Below are positions 1 through 6,832 of a stretch of DNA of 9,380 bases, one piece after another; the first letter of the stretch is position 1, and each line of letters begins with the position of its first letter. This DNA is from Firmicutes bacterium UBA4981 (GTDB taxonomy: Bacteria > Bacillota > SHA-98 > UBA4971). The notes under the pieces are model-generated. The model was not told the origin of the DNA. It did not search any database and worked only from the letters and a program-made list of their open reading frames with translations. The translations under genes were made by a program, and so were the position numbers. The DNA lies in assembly GCA_002398515.1 (NCBI GenBank), contig DGZL01000101.1, positions 1,053 to 10,432 of the forward strand. The letters run 5' to 3'.

Positions 1-1421
1 TTTTCCTGGCTAGTGATAACTGTTCTTTCCACTACATTCCTCAGCTCACGAATGTTGCCCGGCCAGTTCCAGTGGCAGAGCGCCTCAACTGTCTTGGGGT
101 GGAATTGTTTCTGAAGAGAGTATCTGTGGTTGAAAAAGAGTAAGAATTGTGCACTCAAAGCAGGTATGTCTTCTATCCGGTCCCTGAGGCGAGGAATTTC
201 AAGGCTCACGACATCAAGTCTGTAGTATAAATCTTCTCGGAAAGCACCAAGACGTACTGCCTCCTTAAGGTTGCGGTTTGTCGCTGCTATTATCCTGATG
301 TCAAGCGGAACCGGTTCAACTCCCCCTACTCTGACTACCCATCTTTCTTCTATAGCATGTAGGAGCTTGACCTGAAATGACAGTGGTATCTCGCCCACTT
401 CATCAAGGAAGAGCGTACCTGTGTTGGCCAGTTCGATTATGCCTGGCTTACCGTGAACGCTCGCACCGGTGAAGGCGCCGGATTCGTATCCAAAACACTC
501 TGCTTCGAACAATGCTTCCGGTATTGCCCCACAATTCAACGTAATATAAGGTCCGGCATTTCTAGAGCTTTTAGTGTGAATGTACCGTGCTATTGCGCCT
601 TTGCCAACGCCTGTGTCTCCTGTTAGCAACACCGTGCAGTCTGTTTGAGCTACCTGCTCTATAGACTCTTTTATCTGCCACATAGGTTTGCTATGGAAAA
701 TCAGGTCTTCTCCACTGGCTATCTCTGTGAGCGCTTTTAAGTCCGCTGCGTACTGCTCGGCCAAGAGGTAGGCTTCTTCCAGTTCCTTTCTTAGCCTGCT
801 CAGCTCGGTTACGTCGCGCACATTGACAACAACCGCTTCTACGTTGCCGTTGGAATCCCAGACCGGCATACCTGTGGATAGCACTGTATATCCGGCCTTC
901 GTCTCATTCATCACAGTACATGGCTCAGAAGTCTCCAGAATTCGCGGAAAAAGGGAATGTTGAAAATACCCTTCCTTAACCAAATCCTGGCCGGGCCTTC
1001 CAACCGCATCAGGGGCCTTCAGTCCTGTCAGACGTTCCCATGATCGATTTACATATATTATGATACCGTTTCCATCCATTGCGAATATGCCGTCGGCTGA
1101 AGCATCGAGAACGGCAGCAGGCCACCGGGCACTTCGAGTGGAAGACGCATTTCGCAAAATCAGCGAAGAGATCTCAAGAAGGATAAGCCGAGGAGTGGTT
1201 CCGTCGAGTTCATGTTTTTTGGCTGACAACGTCTGATTACCAAGGGATACTATACACTTGGCACGTTCGCCCATCTCTCGGAGCACGAGAGCAACTGCTT
1301 GGTCCAGCGTTTTGCAGCCATGAGTTTCATCCTGAGGTATCGGCAGCCTTCGTAACCCAGGGCTGGCATACAAAGTAGTTCCATCGGTGCCACTAATGAT
1401 TACTACCCCTGCATCAATCAA
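1..1421 (-). CDS. Sigma-54-dependent transcriptional activator with PAS domain and AAA+ domain (C-terminus cut by window edge)
   Basis: This is an enhancer-binding activator that uses ATP hydrolysis to open sigma-54 RNA polymerase promoters. About 473 codons are visible. Numbering from the TTG start, residues 1-99 form a PAS-like or unknown N-terminal part. Residues 100-205 are a PAS sensor (WPAAVLDASADGIF through NVRDVTEL), and 206-235 a helical linker. The AAA+ domain runs from about 240 to the edge. It has Walker A GDTGVGKG (268-275), an intact sigma-54 contact loop GAFTGA (315-320), Walker B LFLDE with D340/E341, the arginine-finger region FREDLYYRLDVV and sensor II WPGNIREL. The DNA-binding HTH expected next is outside the window. 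I chose TTG at 1421 because AGGAGG (1431-1436) lies 9 nt upstream. An in-frame ATG at 1493 has no ribosome site. The frame is closed upstream by TAG at 1575-1577. The PAS ligand and target genes cannot be read from this window. Confidence 0.93.
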   Translation of the reverse strand, partial: MIDAGVVIISGTDGTTLYASPGLRRLPIPQDETHGCKTLDQAVALVLREMGERAKCIVSLGNQTLSAKKHELDGTTPRLILLEISSLILRNASSTRSARWPAAVLDASADGIFAMDGNGIIIYVNRSWERLTGLKAPDAVGRPGQDLVKEGYFQHSLFPRILETSEPCTVMNETKAGYTVLSTGMPVWDSNGNVEAVVVNVRDVTELSRLRKELEEAYLLAEQYAADLKALTEIASGEDLIFHSKPMWQIKESIEQVAQTDCTVLLTGDTGVGKGAIARYIHTKSSRNAGPYITLNCGAIPEALFEAECFGYESGAFTGASVHGKPGIIELANTGTLFLDEVGEIPLSFQVKLLHAIEERWVVRVGGVEPVPLDIRIIAATNRNLKEAVRLGAFREDLYYRLDVVSLEIPRLRDRIEDIPALSAQFLLFFNHRYSLQKQFHPKTVEALCHWNWPGNIRELRNVVERTVITSQE

Positions 1422-1522
1422 ACAGTACCGCCTCCTAATTGACGCTGTAGATTTAAGTGAAGACTCCGACTGGCGCTTGAACCTTATTGCCATGAGGACT
1501 TGTTTTGCTTGGTCTTTAGTCG

Positions 1523-1546
1523 ATATAAGTCCTGTTGCGTACAGGA
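1523..1546 (-). terminator. Hairpin after the RNA candidate, weak terminator or processing site
   Basis: TCCTGT (1546-1541) pairs perfectly with ACAGGA (1535-1530) around a 5-nt loop, and is followed by CTTATATC. The T content is low, so if it terminates it is inefficient. It lies 13 nt beyond the closing helix of the RNA candidate and before the activator gene, where partial readthrough would feed that gene. Its role is inferred. Confidence 0.25.
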
Positions 1547-1558
1547 GCGTACCTTCCC

Positions 1559-2051
1559 GGGTAGTGTTGTCACCCTAATGGCTTAGTTGCTACCGGTTGA
1601 GGCCTCTCATCGAAAGAAGTACCTCGAGGGAGGGCGCTCTTCTATCTAGAAGCATCCTAACCTCCAAAGCTCTTGTAGGCCTGACCGTGAAGATAGGTGG
1701 TAATCGTGTCCCATAACACAAAGTCCATATGAAAGCTGAATCGGTCAGCAAGGCGCCTGTAGAGCCTAATCTTAGTCTCGTCCTCGTACTAGGCGAAGAG
1801 ATTTGAAGTCCACAGGAAGAGGTGCAGTCCAAGTTCCTCCTGCTTAGGACGGGACAAGTCACTCGCCCATGGTTATGGCGTACGTACTCCCCTTGAGCGC
1901 TTCAAGCGTGCCGAGGCAAGCCACGACTATCTAGCGAATCTTCCGGCAAGTCGGCTCGCTTTAGGCGAGGCGAGATGAATGCATGTCAAACTAAGTGTAT
2001 TTCCCAATGAGTTACTCTCAGTATGTATTTCAACTGAGTCACACTATACCC
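1559..2051 (-). ncRNA. Candidate large structured noncoding RNA (about 490 nt), family not assigned
   Basis: No reading frame here looks like a protein, but the minus strand folds densely. The ends close on each other: GGGT-AT-AGTGT (2051-2041) with ACACTACCC (1567-1559). Inside are CTCAGT/ACTGAG (2038-2033/2022-2017) and CTCGCC/GGCGAG (1974-1969/1867-1862). The latter encloses AAGCG-A-GCCGA/TCGGC-A-CGCTT (1961-1951/1914-1904). An 8-bp hairpin follows (1842-1835/1820-1813, one G-U), then TCTTCG/CGAGGA (1799-1794/1786-1781). A three-part 16-bp helix is GCTCT, AGGC, CTGACCG with CGGTCAG, GCCT, AGAGC (1765-1742/1687-1669). GGAGG/CCTCC (1665-1661/1633-1629) encloses CTTCT/AGAAG (1652-1648/1643-1639). 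G-U pairs in two of the helices would be A-C mismatches on the plus strand, supporting minus-strand transcription. A promoter sits 6 nt upstream. OLE RNA is similar in size and occurs in such Firmicutes, but I cannot confirm membership. The element could instead be a long leader of the downstream activator. Confidence 0.6.
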
Positions 2052-2056
2052 ATTAA

Positions 2057-2084
2057 ATAATATCATATGTGCTAAGCGTGTCAA
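2057..2084 (-). promoter_or_regulatory. Sigma-70-type promoter for the RNA candidate and possibly the activator gene
   Basis: Minus-strand TTGACA (2084-2079), a 16-bp spacer and TATTAT (2062-2057). The predicted start, about 6-7 nt on, falls on the GGG at 2051-2049 that begins the closing helix of the structured RNA. The consensus -35 makes this one of the two strongest promoters in the window. Confidence 0.65.
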
Positions 2085-2100
2085 GATTCGGCCCTACTCT

Positions 2101-2124
2101 GTCTGACATCAGACGACTTTTTTC
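2101..2124 (+). terminator. Small plus-strand intrinsic-terminator-like hairpin
   Basis: GTCTGA (2101-2106) and TCAGAC (2109-2114) are complementary and are followed by T6 at 2118-2123. The stem is short and the loop minimal. No plus-strand gene precedes it in the window, so it may stop antisense transcripts across the RNA candidate, or be fortuitous. Confidence 0.35.
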
Positions 2125-2215
2125 TACATTATTCGTATGAATCAGGACTGTCTTAATCATGTTGAAAATCAAGTGAATCCTTAACGTTTTCCTAGAGCGC
2201 CAATATCAAATGCAA

Positions 2216-2293
2216 TTAGGGATTGGGATTGCCGACAGCAGTGATGGGGCAAGATAATGTCCCTTTGCAGGCTTCATAAGAGAGGCCTGACAC
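2216..2293 (-). CDS. Possible 25-residue small ORF (doubtful)
   Basis: A GTG start at 2293 follows a near-perfect ribosome site AAGGAGGT (2308-2301) with 7 nt spacing. It reads 25 codons containing two cysteines (EACKGTLSC) and ends at TAA 2216-2218. No family is recognised, no signal peptide is visible and no clear promoter lies upstream. The only real support is the ribosome site, so this may be chance. It lies between the metG promoter and the RNA promoter. Confidence 0.18.
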   Translation of the reverse strand: MSGLSYEACKGTLSCPITAVGNPNP

Positions 2294-2362
2294 GTCCTAG
2301 ACCTCCTTTTTGGATAGTCACCGGAAGGACAATGCTTGGGTAACGCCGAAATGTGACCTTGC

Positions 2363-2390
2363 TTGACAGTGGTAGAAAGCAAGAGATAAT
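2363..2390 (+). promoter_or_regulatory. Sigma-70-type promoter for metG operon
   Basis: TTGACA (2363-2368), 16-bp spacer, GATAAT (2385-2390). A second TATAAT at 2420-2425 lacks a matching -35. The resulting leader to the metG start is about 60 nt. I see no T-box or SAM-riboswitch signature in it. Confidence 0.55.
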
Positions 2391-2457
2391 ATTGAGGGCA
2401 ATACGAGCTAATTTATGGTTATAATGGGTGTGTATGCAATAGAAGGGGGCGTTCTGA

Positions 2458-4461
2458 TTGGCTCAATATTACATTACAACCGCCATAGATTATGTGAATG
2501 GCAACCCGCATCTGGGCCACGCTTACGAAAAAATAGGAGCTGACGTAATCGCCAGGTTCAAGAGACTGGCCGGATACGATACTTTTTTCCTCACAGGCAC
2601 TGATGAATACAGTCTCAATGTGGCAAGACAGGCTGAGGCTGAAGGGCTTTCCACAAAAGAATTCTGCAACATCATGGCAGGACATTTTCGCGATGCATGG
2701 GATAAGCTTAACATCAGCTACGACAGATTCATCAGAACCACAGACAGCGATCACGTTGCGACTGTTCAGGACATTGTCAAACGGGCGAATGAAAGAGGCT
2801 ACATTTACAAGGGTACCTATTCCGGGTACTATTGTGTCTCATGCGAGAGGTTCATAGAACAAGGCGACCTCATTGAGGGGAAGTGTCCCTTTCATCCCAG
2901 TCGAGAACCTGAGTGGGTAGAGGAGACAAACTACTTCTTCGCTCTGTCCAAATTTCAGGAGCCTTTGCTCCGACACATCCGGGAAAACCCCGAATTTATC
3001 ATGCCTGTAGCCAGAAGGAATGAGGTAGTGAACCGGATTAAGGAAGGACTCCAAGATGTAAGCGTGTCCAGATCCACCCTGACTTGGGGCGTTCCTTTTC
3101 CTCAGGAAATTGATGATAAGCAAGTGGTTTATGTGTGGTTTGACGCTCTCATCAACTACTTGACAGGCGCAGGATATGTGCCAGGGACAGACGAGTTCGG
3201 TAAATGGTGGCCTGCGAACCTGCACTACATAGGTAAGGATATCACTTGGTTCCACTGTGTGATTTGGCCTGCAACTCTTATGGCAGCAGGCGTGCCTCTT
3301 CCGAAGACCATATTCGGCCATGGATTTGTCACGTTCAAAGGAGCAAAGATGTCAAAGTCTGAGGGAATAGTGGTAGATCCGCTCAAAGTTGCGGACAGTC
3401 TGGGAGCGGATCCCCTTAGGTATTATCTCATGAGGGTCGTGCCTCACGGTCAGGACGGGGATTTTTCTTTTGAAGGACTGGCAGAGGCTTACAATGCTGA
3501 TCTGGCAAATGATCTGGGAAACCTTGTTAATCGGACGACTGCTATGGTGGAGAAGTACTTCAAGGGGAAAGTTCCTTCTCCCACGGGAGTAAGTGACTCA
3601 TTAGATGACGAGCTCAGGGCGCTTGGGGTAAGCGTCGCCCAGAGAGCCCGCAAGAAGATGGAGGAGCTTGATCCTACCTCCGCGCTTAGTGAGATATGGA
3701 GCTTAATTACTGCAGCTAATAAATATATTGAGGATTCTGCCCCTTGGGTGCTGGCCCGCAAAGGCAAAAGAGAACGCTTGGTTACGGTTATGCTGAATCT
3801 TGTAGAAGCTATTTCCAAAGGGGCAGTCATGCTTTCCCCGTTTATCCCTGATTCTTCGCAGAGGATCTGGGATGTTTTAGGTCTTCCGGGAAAGCCTGAG
3901 GACATCGGATGGGATGGAAATCTTGAGGTAGCAAGCTTGCTGCCGGGGATTAGTGTGATAAAAAGAGGTCCTCTTTTCCCCAGGCTTGACATGGAGACTT
4001 CTGATTTCACTACAGGGGAGTTTCATTTGGCTGAGCTTGCCAAGGAGAAGAAGAAGGAAGGCAAGAAACGACAGGTGGGCTTGTCTCAGGAAAGCCCGGC
4101 AGATACAGTGAAAGGAGAGGCAAAGGTGAGTGACCTAATTTCCATAGATGAATTTGCCAAGCTTGATCTTAGGGTGGCGGAAGTCATTGCAGCTGAAAGG
4201 GTAGAAGGTACAGACAAGCTTGTCAGGCTCGAGATTGATCTGGGAACTGAGAAACGTCAGATTGTTGCAGGTATTGCACAGTTTTACGCTCCTGAAGAGC
4301 TTGTAGGCAAGCATATTGTGGTAGTGGCTAATCTGGAGCCTGCCAGGATAAGGGGTATTGAGTCCAGGGGCATGCTCCTTGCCGGTTCTACGGAAGACCG
4401 TAAAGAGCTTGCCATAATCACAGTAGACAAGCCTTTATCAAAAGGGGCAAGAGTGCGTTAG
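2458..4461 (+). CDS. metG: Methionyl-tRNA synthetase
   Basis: This cytoplasmic class I enzyme charges tRNA-Met with methionine using ATP. At 667 residues it has the full length of the Firmicute type with a C-terminal extension. The HIGH-type motif is HLGH (18-21) and the KMSKS motif is intact (297-301). Zinc ligands are C126, C129, C143 and H146; this CxxC...CxxH single knuckle is that of the Thermus-type enzyme, not four cysteines. The anticodon-binding helical domain follows (about 350-510). A lysine-rich linker (about 528-540) leads to an EMAPII/Trbp111-like OB-fold tRNA-binding domain (about 561-667). The start is TTG, supported by GAAGGGGG at 2443-2450, and the protein begins in the family-typical way (AQYYITTAIDYVNG). 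It is first in the metG-tatD operon, with a sigma-70 promoter about 70-95 bp upstream. Confidence 0.98.
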   Translation: MAQYYITTAIDYVNGNPHLGHAYEKIGADVIARFKRLAGYDTFFLTGTDEYSLNVARQAEAEGLSTKEFCNIMAGHFRDAWDKLNISYDRFIRTTDSDHVATVQDIVKRANERGYIYKGTYSGYYCVSCERFIEQGDLIEGKCPFHPSREPEWVEETNYFFALSKFQEPLLRHIRENPEFIMPVARRNEVVNRIKEGLQDVSVSRSTLTWGVPFPQEIDDKQVVYVWFDALINYLTGAGYVPGTDEFGKWWPANLHYIGKDITWFHCVIWPATLMAAGVPLPKTIFGHGFVTFKGAKMSKSEGIVVDPLKVADSLGADPLRYYLMRVVPHGQDGDFSFEGLAEAYNADLANDLGNLVNRTTAMVEKYFKGKVPSPTGVSDSLDDELRALGVSVAQRARKKMEELDPTSALSEIWSLITAANKYIEDSAPWVLARKGKRERLVTVMLNLVEAISKGAVMLSPFIPDSSQRIWDVLGLPGKPEDIGWDGNLEVASLLPGISVIKRGPLFPRLDMETSDFTTGEFHLAELAKEKKKEGKKRQVGLSQESPADTVKGEAKVSDLISIDEFAKLDLRVAEVIAAERVEGTDKLVRLEIDLGTEKRQIVAGIAQFYAPEELVGKHIVVVANLEPARIRGIESRGMLLAGSTEDRKELAIITVDKPLSKGARVR

Positions 4462-4476
4462 GCAGGTTATTGAGGT

Positions 4477-5289
4477 TTGAGTTTATTCATGGGAGAAAGT
4501 GACACAATCCTCATAGATACACATGCGCATCTCGATCACGAACGATTCAAAGATGACGTGGATCAGGTAATAGAAAGAGCTAAGCTGGCAAAGGTTCAGC
4601 CTATTGTCACTGTAGGAGCTGATTTGGCAAGTTCCAGACAAGCAGTGGATTTTGCAAGGCGTTACCCGGGTGTCATCGCAACTGTAGGTGTCCACCCACA
4701 TGATGCTGATTCAGTGTCAGACAGCGTCCTTGACGAGATCACGATGCTTGCAGGTGACGAGGGAGTTGTCGCCATCGGTGAAATCGGCCTTGACTATCAT
4801 TATGATTTTTCTCCTCGCGATGTTCAACGCCGGGTATTTGCAATTCAGATAAGCCTTGCAAGAGAGCTGGGGCTTCCTATAGTCGTCCATGTCAGAGAAG
4901 CCTACCGAGATGTCATGAGTATCTTAAAATCTGAACACGCTGAAGATGTGGGCGGCATCATACACTGTTTTTCAGGAGATCGGGAGGTAGCGAAGGATTG
5001 TCTTGACATGGGATTTTACATCTCTGTCGGAGGCATCCTGACTTTTGCTAATTCGAAAGAACTACGTGGGATCATCAAGGGCTTACCTTTAGAGCGCATT
5101 CTCTTGGAGACAGATTCTCCGTACTTGACTCCCGTGCCCTATAGAGGGAAGAGGAACGAACCTGCATACGTAGTGCATGTAGCAGAAGCCCTTGCCAATT
5201 TGAAGGATATCACTTTCGATAAAGTGGCGGAGATTACCACTCTCAACGCGTGCAAACTTTTTGGCCTCCGGAAGGGTTGTTCGGCATAA
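4477..5289 (+). CDS. tatD: TatD-family metal-dependent hydrolase (DNase)
   Basis: A 270-residue TIM-barrel hydrolase of the TatD/YcfH/YabD family; characterised members are metal-dependent 3'-5' exonucleases. Numbering from TTG 4477, metal-binding residues are visible: DTHAH (H16, H18), GEIGLDY (E102), VVHVREA (H138), IIHCFSGD (H163) and LETDSPYL (D213). The terminal PYRGKRNEP box is also typical. The protein is complete. The start is uncertain: TTG 4477 follows AGGCAGG (4460-4466) by 10 nt, while ATG 4489 follows TGAGG (4471-4475) by 13 nt; both leave a few residues before the conserved LIDTHAHL. The gene begins 15 bp after metG, so they are surely co-transcribed. This pairing is common in Firmicutes (metS-yabD in Bacillus), but the rnmV and ksgA genes that often follow are absent here. 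Confidence 0.95.
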   Translation: MSLFMGESDTILIDTHAHLDHERFKDDVDQVIERAKLAKVQPIVTVGADLASSRQAVDFARRYPGVIATVGVHPHDADSVSDSVLDEITMLAGDEGVVAIGEIGLDYHYDFSPRDVQRRVFAIQISLARELGLPIVVHVREAYRDVMSILKSEHAEDVGGIIHCFSGDREVAKDCLDMGFYISVGGILTFANSKELRGIIKGLPLERILLETDSPYLTPVPYRGKRNEPAYVVHVAEALANLKDITFDKVAEITTLNACKLFGLRKGCSA

Positions 5290-5358
5290 TCCCTTGTCTC
5301 CCCTAATATGTAGTACTGCATGGGATAGCCGATAAAACTTTCACGGAGGCGTAGTTAT

Positions 5359-5934
5359 ATGGATATTAATACTATCGCTACCGAGTTTATCGAGGTCAAC
5401 CAACGTAGGAGAGAGCTCGAGAAGCGCGAGGAGTATCTCAAGGGGATCCTGGCAGACCACTTTCAGGCCACAAAGACGTTATCATTGGACACAGATAGAG
5501 GTATCATCCGATATCAAGCCTCTCAACATACTGATTATGACATCCCTCTCCTCCGAGAAATCCTACCGGAGTCCATTTTTCAGCTTGTTACGAGACTATC
5601 AGTGAATGATGCCTTGCTTTCACAACTAATCAAAGACGGTAAAGCCGACGACACAAAAGTAGCTCGGGCAAGGCGGGTCAGCTCCGTATACAGGATTGTA
5701 GTGCAGTCTCTTCCGAATAGATCCACAATACGCCCGGTAAGTAAAGAGAGTCCTGTCACGTTCCCTGTCCAGCCTTCGGGTAAGAAGAAAGCCCAAAGCA
5801 CAACCCGCGGTCAGCGGGGCAAGGCTGAGAAAAGATCTCCTGGCGACCCGCAAAAACCCGAAGAACAGACGAAAAAAACTGAGCAGTCACCGAAACGTTC
5901 ACGTCAACCCAGAGCCAAAAAACCGCCTTCATGA
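5359..5934 (+). CDS. Hypothetical protein: helical N-terminus plus long basic disordered tail
   Basis: I do not recognise this 191-residue protein. The start is well supported: ATG with GGAGG (5345-5349) 9 nt upstream. Residues 1-35 are strongly charged and helical, with coiled-coil character. Residues 36-117 look folded: a beta-like stretch (TLSLDTDRGIIRYQAS), then helices (IPLLREILP, DALLSQLIKDGK) ending VARARRVSSVYRIVVQ. Residues 118-191 are low-complexity, rich in K, R, P, S, Q and E, with repeated KK, KR and RAKK clusters. Such a tail suggests nucleic-acid or polyanion binding, but this is inference. The layout loosely recalls small phage-type proteins such as Gp157-like or host-nuclease-inhibitor families; I do not claim homology. 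It lies 69 bp after tatD with no terminator between, so it may be the third gene of the operon. Confidence 0.8.
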   Translation: MDINTIATEFIEVNQRRRELEKREEYLKGILADHFQATKTLSLDTDRGIIRYQASQHTDYDIPLLREILPESIFQLVTRLSVNDALLSQLIKDGKADDTKVARARRVSSVYRIVVQSLPNRSTIRPVSKESPVTFPVQPSGKKKAQSTTRGQRGKAEKRSPGDPQKPEEQTKKTEQSPKRSRQPRAKKPPS

Positions 5935-5982
5935 AGTTTCCGAAGGAACGTACGCCTGGAGAGCTGTCTTGACATGTCTGAC

Positions 5983-6831
5983 TCAGTCAGCGCCGAGTTC
6001 CTGTCTCTTGAATATTGATACAGCACAGACTGTAAAAAGCGCAAACCATACTCCAAGGGTGATGAAGGCATTTGTGACGTCTCGCGTAGATACAGCGTCC
6101 AAGACATCTTGAGCCTTCTCAATCAAGGATGCAGCTATGTTGGCACATCTGCCCATAGAATAGGGCGCGATTTTCCGAATGAACGAGAATCTCTCTGCAA
6201 AGGAGTTCACAATATTACCCTCAAGGAGGATTATTAATATCGCAATTGTCGTCGCAGTTTGCGATTGTCTTGTGGCAATTGCCAGGAAAACCGCAAGGCC
6301 TGAGTAGAATCCCAGGCAAACCCAGGCAATTCCTAAGCCTCTTGCGACTTGTGATACCAACGACACTGTAATCGGCTCCACCAATAAGGGTTCTCGGGAA
6401 AGGACCGAGACAATTATTGTAAACGCGCTTGCAGCAACTACCGGGACAACAATGAATATCATAGAGATGAGGACTGAAGCCAGCAACTTGCCAAAGGCAT
6501 ACCTAGATCGGCTGACCCCCATTGACATCATTTGTTTTGCCGTTCCGAAGCGATACTCTTCACCCCCGAGGCGGGATGCGAAGATTACAGCGAAAATCGT
6601 GCCGAAAGTGGCTGAGAAGGTCAGTGTCGGCAGAATTACTCCGGGAAAAGAGGTAGAGGTGCGAATCTTGATGAGTTCGTCGCTGGGCTCAGCGCCTGAA
6701 TTCGGGACATGTGTTGCCCAATAACGCATTCCGCCTATCATCAGTATCTCAACGAAAACCATGATAGCAAGGAGAACCCACAAGAGCCTATGCTGCTTTG
6801 TCTTAATTGCTTCCGCTGATACTCCCAACAT
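5983..6831 (-). CDS. ABC-2 type transporter permease
   Basis: Integral membrane subunit (282 residues) of an exporter. Six hydrophobic segments are visible at about 16-35, 64-86, 116-143, 165-187, 192-208 and 256-274, the number usual for ABC-2 permeases. An extracytoplasmic loop lies between the first two. After the second is the cytoplasmic coupling stretch GGEEYRFGT followed by GVSRSRYAFGK, the typical place and style of the ABC-2 coupling helix. Its ATG is one base past the ATPase stop codon, and its ribosome site AGGAGGT lies inside the end of the ATPase gene, so translation is coupled and subunits are made in ratio. The substrate is not visible; relatives move antibiotics, peptides or lipids. 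It converges on the preceding plus-strand gene with 48 bp between, and its stop overlaps a 13-nt odd palindrome (5978-5990). Confidence 0.92.
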   Translation of the reverse strand: MLGVSAEAIKTKQHRLLWVLLAIMVFVEILMIGGMRYWATHVPNSGAEPSDELIKIRTSTSFPGVILPTLTFSATFGTIFAVIFASRLGGEEYRFGTAKQMMSMGVSRSRYAFGKLLASVLISMIFIVVPVVAASAFTIIVSVLSREPLLVEPITVSLVSQVARGLGIAWVCLGFYSGLAVFLAIATRQSQTATTIAILIILLEGNIVNSFAERFSFIRKIAPYSMGRCANIAASLIEKAQDVLDAVSTRDVTNAFITLGVWFALFTVCAVSIFKRQELGAD

Positions 6832-6832
6832 G

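Noticed and set aside
1777..1794. CCTAGTACGAG resembles the sarcin-ricin loop of 23S rRNA
   Set aside because: The similarity is about 11 nt only; flanking sequence does not match rRNA.
1657..1846. Pseudogene on the minus strand: one frame (1788-1660) reads a plausible 43-residue stretch (LYRRLADRFSFHMDF...), and deleting one base near 1790 extends it
   Set aside because: It needs a frameshift, ends quickly at TAG, matches no family I know, and overlaps the strongest RNA helix; RNA structure explains the region better. Not fully excluded.
1590..1862. A 90-codon minus-strand frame
   Set aside because: Composition is not protein-like, no good start exists, and it lies wholly inside the heavily paired RNA candidate.
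1862..1900. AAGGGGAGTA on the minus strand recalls the yybP-ykoY (manganese) riboswitch
   Set aside because: The second conserved half and a fitting downstream gene are missing.
2391..2457. T-box or SAM riboswitch ahead of metG
   Set aside because: No T-box core sequence, specifier arrangement or S-box motifs; the leader is only about 60 nt.
5915..5950. Terminator for the ABC operon: minus-strand hairpin at 5949-5936 with a later T run at 5923-5918
   Set aside because: The T run is about 12 nt beyond a weak bulged stem and is encoded by lysine codons of the convergent gene; not convincing.
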